Source: Nipponacmea schrenckii (lineage: Eukaryota > Mollusca > Gastropoda > Lottiidae). Taken from it: 64,000 nucleotides of DNA. Position numbers and translations under genes: made by a program. The stretch is taken from positions 47,064,602-47,128,601 of the forward strand of contig JAUJPP010000003.1 in assembly GCA_030562195.1 (NCBI GenBank). The letters run 5' to 3'. Below the pieces are notes generated by a model, which was not told the DNA's origin, searched no databases, and saw only the letters and a list, made by a program, of their open reading frames with translations. This document shows, piece by piece, positions 1-10,190 of the stretch; position 1 is the first letter of the stretch, and every line of letters starts with the position of its first letter.

Positions 1-1690
1 AAGCTTAGATTTTCATTTTGGAGCTGAGAGAAGATATCAAAATACATGTAAACAAGTTGAAAATAAACATGTAAATATAATACAATATGATGATCCTCAA
101 TAATTACTATTTTGAAAATCAAAATATTCTTCCCTTGATGATTGGTGCCATTCTTAACAAGCAGTTGCCAGGGAGGTGGTCTCCTACATGTACCTTAATT
201 AATTAATAGTATATAAAGAGCTAACATCAAGACATTTCAAATCCATACCCACAAAATAAGTTGACCTAGATCTTGTTGATATACCAATGCAAAAATTTTT
301 TTTTTTTTTATTCAATTCGAACATGTCCAAGAGCCTGTGGATATAAAACTTCTCCAAAATTCATAGAATTCTGACTTCAAGCAGTTGGTTTATCATGTTT
401 GCATGCTACATCTAACATAATTACAGGTTTAAACTTATTATTAATTGTAGAATCATAGCCCAATTCAAACTTGTCCAGGTACTTGATGATATAATTCTTA
501 AAACTTAATACAAATTGTAGTCTTAATTGCATTTAAAAAACCAATTATAGACAGACCGGGGTGACAGTTATATATATATACCTGTAAGTCCAATATAGAT
601 TTCCTTAAAGATTCAACTGTGGTACTTGCTTCTTGAATCTTTTTTTCCTGCAATAGAAATTGGATTTGAAAATTATTTGTGGTGTATAAGGAGTAGAAAT
701 TGGATTTTAAAATTATTTGTGGTGTAAAAGGAGTAGAAATTGGATTTTAAAATTATTTGTGGTGTATAAGGATTTATTCATTCGGGATTATATTTGAAAT
801 CATTTCATTATCCGGCACTCATACATAATGTCTTATGCAGCATATTGTATTTTCATACCTTCTGTTTCAATTCAATTTCTGTCTGTGTTTTCCATTTCCT
901 AATTTTATCAGCTTCTTGATGCAGTTTAGCATGTAATGAAGATAGTCTTTCAGTCCCAGTTGTCTGATCTTGTTGTTGAGCTGTTCTTGAAGCTTGTTGC
1001 ATCATGGTATGCAATTCTGTTAAAAACAATCAACTAACTTACAACAAATTATTTTAGTGTCTATTTTGAAAAATGAAATCTTTCATAGTCCTCAAGGCAG
1101 ACATTACACCCCCACAGTAGTAAAGGCTAACTAGAATAATGATTTGTTCTTACATTTCATTTTTGAGAAATTTTGATTTGCCCCATCCATTCTATCCCCA
1201 TTTTATAATTTGGCAAATTTAGAGTTATGATTTTTATAGGTTTTTGATCAAAACCATGTTCCATAATGCACCAAGTCAAAAAATTTTGGAGAAACTTCTT
1301 ACACGCTTCATAAGAAGCTTGCAACTATGACAACTCCATAGATTAGCCTAATTAATTTCAATTGAAAATTGTGCAAAAACTATAATTCAATAGTTACCAT
1401 TTGGTTTAGCTATTTGAAAAGGACTGCAACTTGTTTGATTCCCATTATTCACTCTTGATCTTGATTGCTGCTTTAAAAAAATCAAACTTTTATGGACAAC
1501 AATTTAGAGATTCCTTTATAAAGGAAATGTATTTTACTTTGACTTTGAGACAAAGCATGAAAAGACATCTTTTAACTTTATGAACCCATAATCTTGTAAA
1601 ACTTACTTGAAATGAAGAAAGATCAGAAGTTTCTGTAGAATTCAGAGGCTTAAACACTGGTTGTTGGAACTGCCTCATTTGAGACTGCAT
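1..1690 (-). CDS. SYCP1: SYCP1 ortholog, 5' portion (synaptonemal complex protein 1), five exons, runs off left edge
   Basis: SYCP1 forms the transverse filaments that join homologous chromosomes in the meiotic synaptonemal complex. Exons read on the minus strand: 1607-1690 (ATG at 1690), 1398-1470, 859-1016, 582-647 and 1-23. Phases are 0, 1, 0, 0, all with GT-AG borders. The first exon carries a QQPVFKP stretch. The third and fourth give KLHQEADKIRKWKTQTEIEL followed by KQKEKKIQEA. This aligns from memory with the vertebrate SYCP1 segment KLYKEAEKIKKWKVSTEAEL, the most conserved N-terminal block of the family, where the long coiled coil starts. The last exon, LQNENLSL, matches the following GNEKVSL. 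About 102 residues are visible of a protein usually near 900-1,000. The rest of the coiled coil must lie left of base 1. An upstream 5'UTR exon is possible. The acceptor of exon 2 is ambiguous by one CAG. Confidence 0.85.
654..773. repeat. 40-bp tandem repeat, three copies
   Basis: Three near-identical 40-base units (core AGAAATTGGATTTTAAAATT) lie in the SYCP1 intron directly upstream of exon 4. They start within about 10 bases of its splice acceptor. Confidence 0.85.
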
Positions 1691-2988
1691 TACTGCAATC
1701 TTTTTTTTTCACTAGACTAGGCCTATATAAGTACAAATATAGAGAATCATCACCTACAATTACTAAAAAATTAAGCTTTTAACTCGGCCCTATATTGGAC
1801 TAGAATATTTAATTTTTAATATTATAAGCTTGCCATCTAATTGTTGTAGTTTTGATTATGTGATTAAAATCAATGACCACTAAGTCTAAGGACTAAGTCA
1901 CAGTTTTGATTGAATTTTGACAATTGATACAACTAGATCTAGCCTAGGCCTAGATCTACAACTACAAGATTGCAACATACATTTTCAATAGCTTGTTTAT
2001 CTATGTAACTCATTGGAACTGAAAGATTCTATAACTGAAGGAGGTAGACGAATAAAACTTTATTTCTTTTTAATCATTCCAAAAAGAGAAGGAAAAGTGG
2101 AATGAGTAGAATCTAGGCTAATAATATGATGAATGCTATCATAAGGCAGGTAATGAATTTCACACCTAGATTGGCTAGAATTTAAAAAACGACAATGAAT
2201 TAAATAATTTAAAATTATCAACCTATGCGCGCAAATATGCATTAAGCTATTAACTCCGGTAAAAAACACATAATAACAACTGCAACTTCTGTCGTCTGCT
2301 ACATTGAACGTGAGAGACCGGTGAAGGTGAAGGTCACAAAGAATTAGTCTTGATTTTCTGGACGTTCAAGTGCAGATCATAGACATTAAATATCTGTGAT
2401 ACCGATATTTTCGTCACAACTTGAGTTTCTTTGAAATTATATGGATAAATGAAGTTGAATTATTTAGAAACTATCGCATCTATTTGGATTAAAACAATAG
2501 TCTATGCTTATTTATAGCACAGAGTAAAAAAATTTTACTCTGTGTTTATAGTACGGGAGCCTAAGGTAAATATTCGAAAGACTAACTCTTGTTGATGACC
2601 TCCACGTCCTACTCCCAGTTCGTTTACTTGATACTCATGATTGGAGATACCTGTTTACACAATTTTCATCAATTTTTTGTTTCGTCATAGTTGGCATAAA
2701 AAGTTCAAAGTCATAATATAAAATCATAAAGATATATAAAATCGTACTTATATTTTTCATCATGCGTTGTTTATTTTCATATCGGTAAAATTTTACTGAA
2801 TAAAACTGAACGCACACGTTTTGCGTTGCCAGAATATGTTCACATACATGTAATTATGTTAGACAGTAATCCGAATCCTTCCATTCTACTTAAAGATAGT
2901 TGATGAAAAACAAGTCCCATTCTTTATTTAGCTTTATTGTTTTGTTGTTTTAGATTATTTTTAAAACGAATATATTCTGTTCGTCATC
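1691..2988. promoter_or_regulatory. Divergent intergenic region between SYCP1 and CLYBL
   Basis: About 1.3 kb separates the two start codons, which point away from each other, so both promoters must lie here or in unseen 5' exons. The only distinct structure seen is a perfect 12-base stem with a 3-base loop at 2518-2544 (CACAGAGTAAAA and its complement). A T-rich tract ending in TTTTAG at about 2943-2953 could be the acceptor of a 5'UTR intron of CLYBL. No clear TATA box could be assigned. Open frames here (for example 2060-2269 minus) show no family resemblance. Confidence 0.4.
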
Positions 2989-5910
2989 ATGAAAAGTTAT
3001 CGATCTTTAAGGAAACTGGCATCAAAAACTCAAAAGCAGAACGCGTCAATAATTTCTTCTGTCAGATATTTCAATACAGATTCCATGGAAAAGAAATACA
3101 TTCCCAGAAGAAGTTTAATGTATATTCCTGGTCACGATTTAAAGAAGCTACAGAAAGTACCAAAGCTGAATACCGATTGTGCTGTTCTGGAGTGTGAAGA
3201 TGGCGTAGCTTTAAATATGAAGGTGAGATAAGCCGTCGTTGAAAATATATACTTATCTAACAGAACATGCATCGAAAAACTTTTGTTTAGAAAGTTTTAC
3301 GGACGGACGGACGAAGATGGGTGACGAAAAAAATTCTTTCAACATTTCATGTGGGTCCGTTGGCCGAGTGGTCTAGACGGTTGACATGTATTGCTGGCAA
3401 TTAGGTGCCAGACTCTGAGATCGCTGGTTCGGAACCTGTTCGGGTCTCAGCCAATTTTCAGCACGAGAATCTGTGCTATACCAAGAAAGTGTTATCCCAA
3501 TAACGAAAATATTGTTGCAACACCACTTTCCAAATGACATTAAATCATCTCATTTCATCTGGGCTTATAAAAATTAGGAAATTTATAACTAAATTAGACA
3601 GTTATAGACACTTAAGTGGATAATATTCGCACATTTGACAGCAGACGGGAATCTCTATATAAGGCGTTTCTGAAGCGTGTTATAGGTTGTTTCGTCTTAT
3701 ATAGAGATTATATTCTGCAGTCAGGTAAGTCAACTGATTATTAAAGGCACCTTTGAAATGAATCCAATGAATTGGTGAAAAGCTATTTGGGTAGAATGAC
3801 TTGGACAATGTTGTTTGTGATCTAGTAAATCTTGTTTGATAGTATTTGAAAGTAGTGGACCAAAATAGTAACCTTGTTTTGTACTTATAGGCTCATGCCA
3901 GACAAAATATATGTAAAGTGTTAGATACAATGGAGTTTGGTGTTACAGATGTAGCTGTAAGAATAAATTCTGTCTCGAGTGGTCTTTATCAAGACGATCT
4001 AAACGTTATTCTTTCTGCTACAAATCTCCCACAAACTATCCTTTTGCCCAAAGTTGACTATGTCGAAGAACTGCAAACGGTAAGATCGATTTAAATTATA
4101 ATTTGTATTAGACCCCCTAAAATATTCAGGTTATATCATTGCCTATAGTGGTTCAACTACCATGGAAACTAGTTGAACCAAGGCATTTTGTCTTAGTTTA
4201 ATTAGACTGGGGCCATGTATATTTCTCACACTGAATATCCATATACCTACACACGTATCGAAAGAAGCAATGTTTTTCTCATTTACATTTCAGTTTACAA
4301 ATCAATTTCAAGCCGTGCTTAAAGATAAGAACATTAAAAACTATCAACCTTCATTGATAACGTATGCTGAGAGTGCAATTGGTGTAATGAATCTAAGAGA
4401 CACTCTGAGCGCTGCTACGAAATATACCAATGAAGGGATTTATCACATTGACGGTGTTGTTTTTGGTTCGGATGACTTTTGTGCAGATATAGGTTGCTTT
4501 TTCTTTTTTATTTGCTGTTTTGATTCTGAAAGTTAACTTTCTGGTCAGTCGCTGTGTTAACATGTAGATGTTTATTTTCTGCAGTACTATCAATGGAATA
4601 ATATAGCTGTAGCTAAAAGATGGCATATTGATGCTTGATCACTAACCTGAAGGTCCAGGGTTCAATCCCGGCAAAAGTCGAGATAAACCCAGTTTCTCTG
4701 TCAGTGATTACGTCGGAGGGCTGAAATGGAAAAAGTCTAGTCTTGCGTATGGACACTAAACCGAGGTCTCGTGTGCTACAGGCTATGCACATTAAAGATC
4801 CGTCAACAGTCGGAAATCGCAAAATGAGTAGGTCAATGCCGCTGTATTGGCAAAATTTTCATCATTGCACCTTGCATGGCGTTACCCGTCTTCATAAGCC
4901 CATTATGAGCAGAAGAGTAGGGCGTCAAACATTTCATTTTAAATGACCTGGCGGTATGTTATAGGAATCAAGACAACGAAATTATGTGGTTAATATCCAT
5001 TTCCAATCGATTAGCCTAATTTATTTTTTGCTCTATTTTGATGGTTGGCCTGTTTGAAAACACCAGGATGAGCTATACAATAGATTAGTAGGCTTCTATA
5101 GAAATTTATTTGTATATCAAAGCAACTAGTCCTTATCGCCAGTTACAATCAACCAAATAATTTCAAGTATAGGGTAAGAACTAAAAGGCTATATACCCCT
5201 ATTATGTATTACATATAGGTGCAACTAGAAGTTCTGACGGATCTGAAATCATGTTCGCAAGGCAACAAGTAGTAATGACAGCTAAAGCTCACAGATTACA
5301 AGCTATTGACATGGTATCTATAGATCTAAAAGGTTCGTAAATATCTTATTGGGAGAATTATCAACATAAATGTTACAAATGTTGGCGAAACTAATCATCT
5401 TTAAAGATTTATTTTTACCGACAACTAACGGATTGATCTATGAGTTCACTTTGTTATGATTATAGATATGGAATCATTAAGGAGACAATCGTTAGAAGGA
5501 GCTCGAATGGGGTATACTGGAAAACAGATTATACACCCCAATCAAGTGTCAGTGGTAAATGAAGCGTTCACGCCGTGTAAAGAGAAAATAGAATGGGCAA
5601 CAGAACTTATAAAGGATTTCGAACATCATCAACAAACGGGAAAGGTATTATGAAAAACTTTTTTTGACACGACGTTCTTGGCTTGTTGATGGTATTATAG
5701 CCTCGACTTATTCATGAGAAAATTTGTTTTTTAGCATGAACAATATTAACATTTCTTACGATGGCGGCAAAGTGGGATCTCTTTACCGGACAAACTATTT
5801 TCTAATTTCAGGGAGCATTCACTTTTCGAGGTAATATGATTGATATGCCGTTATTACTGCAAGCGAAAAATATCATGCAACTAGTAAGGAACTTACAAAG
5901 ATATAACTAA
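2989..5910 (+). CDS. CLYBL: CLYBL, mitochondrial citramalyl-CoA lyase (beta-subunit-like), complete, six exons
   Basis: The family cleaves citramalyl-CoA to acetyl-CoA and pyruvate, the end of the C5-dicarboxylate (itaconate) route in mitochondria, and protects vitamin B12 metabolism. Exons: 2989-3222, 3891-4079, 4294-4492, 5219-5332, 5466-5644, 5812-5910. All have GT-AG borders and compatible phases, giving 337 residues against 340 in human. The basic, acid-free N-terminus (MKSYRSLRKLASKTQ) fits a mitochondrial presequence. Recognisable blocks in order are KKYIPRRSLMYIPG, DCAVLECEDGVA, VRINSVSSGL, TILLPKVD, ITYAESAIGVMNL (metal-binding Glu), DGVVFGSDDF (metal-binding Asp), GYTGKQIIHPNQV and GAFTFRGNMIDMPLL. 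Introns 1 and 3 carry SINE copies. An AATAAA follows at 5967-5972. The last coding residues are uncertain: a 52-base intron (5884-5935) would replace VRNLQRYN with EIDEALRNVIK. Confidence 0.95.
3355..3590 (+). mobile_element. tRNA-derived SINE in CLYBL intron 1
   Basis: A Pol III-type head is visible: box A-like TGGCCGAGTGGTCTA at about 3360-3374 and box B-like GGTTCGGAACC at about 3427-3437. An unrelated body and an AT-rich tail follow. The tRNA-like head has no proper acceptor stem, so this is a retroposon rather than a tRNA gene. The 3' limit is approximate. Confidence 0.65.
4612..4945 (+). mobile_element. SINE-like retroposon in CLYBL intron 3
   Basis: It contains a box B-like GGTTCAATCCC at about 4659-4669 and then a body that recurs, diverged, at 23905-24205. 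Shared blocks include GGTCGAGATAA-like, CTGAAATGGAAAAAG-like, GTGTGCTACA and AAAATGAGTAG. Two copies in unrelated introns and intergenic DNA mark it as a dispersed family. The short open frames inside it are not coding. Confidence 0.65.
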
Positions 5911-5972
5911 AGACGTTATGAAAATATTTGTGCAGGAAATCGACGAAGCTTTAAGAAATGTAATCAAATAAA

Positions 5973-6429
5973 TATTACAAGCTGTAAACATTACTTTGTC
6001 TTCTCATCACGGAAGTAACATTTGAACTCTCATTACAATCTGGTGGTATTGTTTGATCTTACTGTTTAAATTCACATATTGAAGATATAAATCGAAGTAG
6101 TCTCAATCAAATGTCTCAGCATAATGTCAAATATTCAAAAAAGATATTGAAATTGTGCAACCTGTGACAATGGACTCGCTAATCTTGCTGTTCATTTCGT
6201 TTTTATTTCATTGTACTAGACCCATCTTCACAATGTAAAGCTTTTACTTATCCTTGTCTTTCACAACTCTTGCGCAGTAGTCTAGTTAGTTAGAGAAGTG
6301 TGTATATGAGTACTCAAATCAACTGCAAAGATTCCGAATTGATATTTTTCATTGTCATTTGACCAATTGGACATCTTGTGTTTTGGTTGTGACAAAGCTA
6401 TACTACATTACTATCTAACTATTAGTTAA
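5973..6429. other. Intergenic, no gene seen
   Basis: This is AT-rich sequence downstream of the CLYBL polyadenylation signal. No open frame, RNA gene or repeat was recognised on either strand. Confidence 0.5.
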
Positions 6430-6547
6430 ATCACAGGAATCGGAGGAGCCATTAATAGAGACGCATCACTCACTCACATAGTATAATATACTATGCGAGT
6501 GAGTGATGCGACTCTATTGATGGCTACTCCGATTCCTGTGGTTAAAT
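6430..6547. mobile_element. Foldback MITE, near-perfect hairpin
   Basis: Two arms of about 50 bases are almost exactly complementary. The outer ends read TTAAATCACAGGAATCGGAG on the left and CTCCGATTCCTGTGGTTAAA on the right. The tip is the palindrome CATAGTATAATATACTATG. The whole unit is about 118 bases with no coding capacity, as expected for a foldback miniature transposon. No clear target-site duplication is visible. Confidence 0.75.
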
Positions 6548-6736
6548 TGTTTCAAGTCTGTTAAACACATACAATATAATACCCACTAAAGGGCAGTTAC
6601 TGTATTTAAAAGACAAATTACTTTTAAAACAAAACCTGAAATATGCTGTTCCACGACGTGCGATCTTGGGATAACTGACCTATTTCAGTTACGGAAGTGT
6701 GAAAGTATGTGGTACTTACCTGATTATTCCAACCCC

Positions 6737-7580
6737 TGTTACAACTGATAATGTCCAAACCGACGCATAATGTCCAAACATTTTTATCAACGCATAATGT
6801 CCTAACTTCCATCACATTTTTGTCCAAAACAACTCATAATGTCCAAATCGACGCATAATGTCCAAAATTTTGCTAACGCATATTGTCCAAACTTTGTGAC
6901 GCATAATGTCCAAACATTTTTTCAACACATAATGTCCAAACTTTTTGAGGCATAATGTCCAAACTTTTTGACGCATAATGTCCAAACTTTTTGACGCATA
7001 ATGTCCAAACTTTTTGACGCATAATGTCCAAACTTTTTGAAGCATGCCAATAATGTCCATATCTGTTGACACATATACTTATATCCAAGGCTGATTTCAT
7101 TGTTTAACCCTTGTTCAGCTTCAAGCCCTATTATAATCTCAATCCAAACAAAGGTTTGGACTAAAATGAGTCTGATAGTAAAAAAAGAGTGATTTGAAAG
7201 TACGTCTTTATCCCATTTTTATAGATTCTAGCACGGTTCTAGATGATGCTTAATCAAATGGGTCCAAGAAACTAAACCACACCTGGGCTGAAAGACCAAA
7301 CATGCATGATTTCACGAATGGGGTCCCCCAATAAAATTCCAACCTTCATGGGAAGGAAAAATTCGTGGAACAAGGGTGAAACAATGAAATCAGCCTTGGA
7401 CATAAGTATGGACATTATTAGCATGCTTCAAAAAGTTTGGACATTATGCGTTAAAAAAATGTTTGGACATAAGTTCGGACAATATGCGTTAGCAAAATTT
7501 TGGACATTATGCGTCGATTTGGACAAAAATGTGATGAAAGTTAGGACATTATGCGTCGGTTTGGACATCACCATAAACAT
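6737..7580. repeat. Inverted repeat made of 23-bp tandem units (GGACATTATGCGTC family)
   Basis: From about 6750 to 7045 the unit GCATAATGTCCAAACTTTTT-GAC repeats with a 23-base period, about 12 copies, degenerate at the left edge. From 7428 to 7570 the same units recur in reverse orientation (GTTTGGACATTATGCGT). The inner flanks are also inverted: CAAGGCTGATTTCATTGTTT near 7086 pairs with AAACAATGAAATCAGCCTTG near 7379. The centre, about 7110-7370, is single-copy within this window. The 23-base period keeps all minus frames open across the array, which produces repetitive but meaningless open frames. Confidence 0.8.
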
Positions 7581-7863
7581 AGTGAGAGTTTTGCCCATGA
7601 CGGAATTAAACGGAGACAAATGTAGACTTTGGAATAAACGAAATATTGTTAATTAAGTTTTCTTAACTTTGTATGTATTTCTAGGATACTAAAAGCATGA
7701 TTTTGCTACATTATTTTATACATTATAACTACTGTTTTTCATGTGATTTTAAAGTGCATTGGTTTGATCATTATTATTAATATATAACAGATTCAAGCTA
7801 CAAATACGAATTTTAGGATCATTAAAATTCGTATTTAATCACCAATTAGGCCTACTCTTTGTC

Positions 7864-8142
7864 ATGTCATCTCTGACAGCTTCCATGGTTGTTGTATATG
7901 TTTGCCTGGCAAATATGACTGCAACGAGCCAATCTGCAAAAGATTATCATGGCATGCTAAATTTCATTCGGTCACCCCCCCCCCCCAATCATTTAGATTT
8001 TCATTTAAAGAAGGATGACGTCTCCTATGTCAATAATGACATCTACGGTATAAAATATAATGAAACTGTATATATCAATCTACATGAAATGGGGGAGGGG
8101 AAAAGAGACTGGTTCACTGTTCTTTTTACGCGACCAAATTGA
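7864..8142 (+). CDS. Possible small secreted protein, 92 aa, unrecognised
   Basis: A single open frame starts with a short hydrophobic stretch (VVVYVCLANM) that could act as a signal peptide. It continues with PPPP, NET (a potential N-glycosylation site) and an acidic-basic C-terminal half, and an AATAAA occurs about 100 bases downstream. Against it: the frame depends on a run of 12 cytosines at about 7975-7986, where length errors are likely. It is also bordered by repeats, and no family is recognised. Weak call. Confidence 0.2.
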   Translation: MSSLTASMVVVYVCLANMTATSQSAKDYHGMLNFIRSPPPPNHLDFHLKKDDVSYVNNDIYGIKYNETVYINLHEMGEGKRDWFTVLFTRPN

Positions 8143-9947
8143 TCAAAATTAAAAGAACGTACATGTATCTAATAATTTATTAACTAACAAACTGCTGCAA
8201 AGCAAATCATTTTATTACATTATTTAAATCAGAATCAAATAAAGTTCTAAATAAGAATGAAACTAATAAGTAATAACACATAATCAAACTTATAATAAAT
8301 ATATAAATTTCATTGTTATTTCAACATTGACCCCACAAGGGTTACGGAATTAGGGTTAAATCATTTTTGTGAAATCTATCAAAATCCGAATTTTTGAACA
8401 GAGTTCTTTTTAATGACTGCATCAAGTGCGAAATAAAAGCCTTACGTGAATCAATTGAGTGGAAGAGACAACAAACCACATGAATTGCATCGTGTATCAT
8501 TAATTTTAGAATTTGTAATTGAAATAATGTCCTTGTTTTGATATGCATGAAGGGTTAACTGAAAACGACAAGGATTAAACTTTCCAAAATAATATAATAA
8601 TTAACTAGACACAATTTTATGGAAATTACTAAATGCCAGTTATATAATAAGTTATAAAATATTCATATTCAATATAGCCATAGAAACAATAAATCAGACA
8701 TATTAATGCACACAAACGCAGCAAATTTGGAACAAGCTACACGAAAACCTAGACAAAAGTAATAAATCATTGAATGGTTAAGGTTCGACATTCAGGCCTT
8801 GGAAATATGTAGTTAATCTTCAGAAGTACTAGAGATGTAGGAAAATCCCATAATTCGTTAACAAATACCCTAAACTATGAATTTTGTTTGCAATTGTTAC
8901 GTCTTTATATCAAGAAATGTTATAAATGCGGATAATACAGACATACGTGGATCTGAAAGCTCAAATTTCAACGGTGAACTGTGAATACTATTACTGATTA
9001 GCTAAGCTAAACAATTTCCCGTGCCTGAAACTCAGGTATGATTGGTCAAACTAATGGCGGATCTGTCCCTTTAAGGTAAGAGAAGCAATGTTGGAATTAG
9101 GTCGGCACATAAAGATTTAAACAACGGTTATTATTCTAGTAAAAGACAGTAATTCAAAGGAAATGAGTTAATTATTAGTAACAGATAACAAGACTAACCA
9201 ATTTAATCCAAATTAAAAAAGCATTTTAACTTAATGACATTAAATCTGTTCCTGAGAAAGAACCAAACTTGCTTGGATAGTCTGTTACCGTATCTTCTAA
9301 ACGAGCTCTTTTCTCGGGACAGGTGTTCTCGTTCTTTTCTAAAATATAAATAATATGTAAGTTGTGAATTTGCACATTTTAAATCTGTTTTTTTTTTTCG
9401 CTTAGTTAAACTCACAAAAGAGTCAGCATCAATATAAACATCACCTATTTGCAATTATGCATAGGAAACTTTTCAAAAACACATAGTTGATTTGTATGGA
9501 TGAAATGAAACTTAATTTTATAAACAGCCAAAATTCATGTGATTCAATTGTTAAATTATTTATTTATTGTGCTTTTAATCTCATAAAATGTTTTGTTAAA
9601 CATTTTACTCAGATAAATCTTGTAAAGCATAAAATAAAGTTTATAATAATTTACAGTTTTTCTATTTTCTATTTTCTAAAAGCGGCTGAGAGATTGCTGG
9701 TCTAGAAGTAAAAAAGCAACTTAAAGCTGTTAGACAAATGTGCTGTACATAACTGAAATGAATGTTTTGCTTACTTGAATTATTAGATATTTAATTTAAA
9801 CTAGGCTTGTGAAAGCATAGACAAAAAATACTATTAATAAGACCAGACGATAAGGATTGTGTACCGTAACCCAATTTGTAGGTTTTGCACACAAACCCCC
9901 CTCACTTTCTTCACCAACACAAAAAGAAACAACGACGGTCATCGAAC
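8143..9947. other. Intergenic, no gene seen
   Basis: About 1.8 kb of AT-rich sequence. Short open frames at 8342-8548 minus, 9203-9454 minus and 9487-9705 plus have low-complexity composition and no family resemblance. No RNA gene was recognised. Confidence 0.5.
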
Positions 9948-10178
9948 GGAGCCCCTTACTCGCAGTGTAAATACTTTTTTTTATTAATTCGTTTAATCGA
10001 AATAATAAATTCGATAAAACGAAATAATTATTTCGATCAAACGAAATAAATCTTTACTTATATATTTTTTCTGCTTAGCATACATTTATTTCATTATTTC
10101 GTTTAAACGAATTAATTATTTCGTTTAAACGAAATAACTTTTTAAAAAAGTATTCCTACTAAGTGTTAGGGGCTCCGT
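9948..10178. mobile_element. MITE with GGAGCCCC terminal inverted repeats
   Basis: The ends are GGAGCCCCTTACTCG on the left and the complement of GGAGCCCCTAACACT on the right. The arms match imperfectly for about 33 bases to AATACTTTTTT. The 231-base element has an AT-rich core with nested palindromes of the ATTTCGTTTAAACGAAAT type. It abuts another element starting at 10191. Confidence 0.7.
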
Positions 10179-10190
10179 ACCCATCGTAAT

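Noticed and set aside
3355..3440. Possible tRNA gene
   Set aside because: Box A and box B are present but no acceptor stem pairs, and a non-tRNA body follows, so it is a SINE head.
4743..4946. Open frame in CLYBL intron 3
   Set aside because: Lies inside a SINE; the second copy at 23905 does not keep the frame.
6812..7100. Repetitive minus-strand open frames (KVWTLCVKKFGHYA pattern)
   Set aside because: They arise from the 23-base tandem array, which happens to lack stops in every frame. There is no start context or family.
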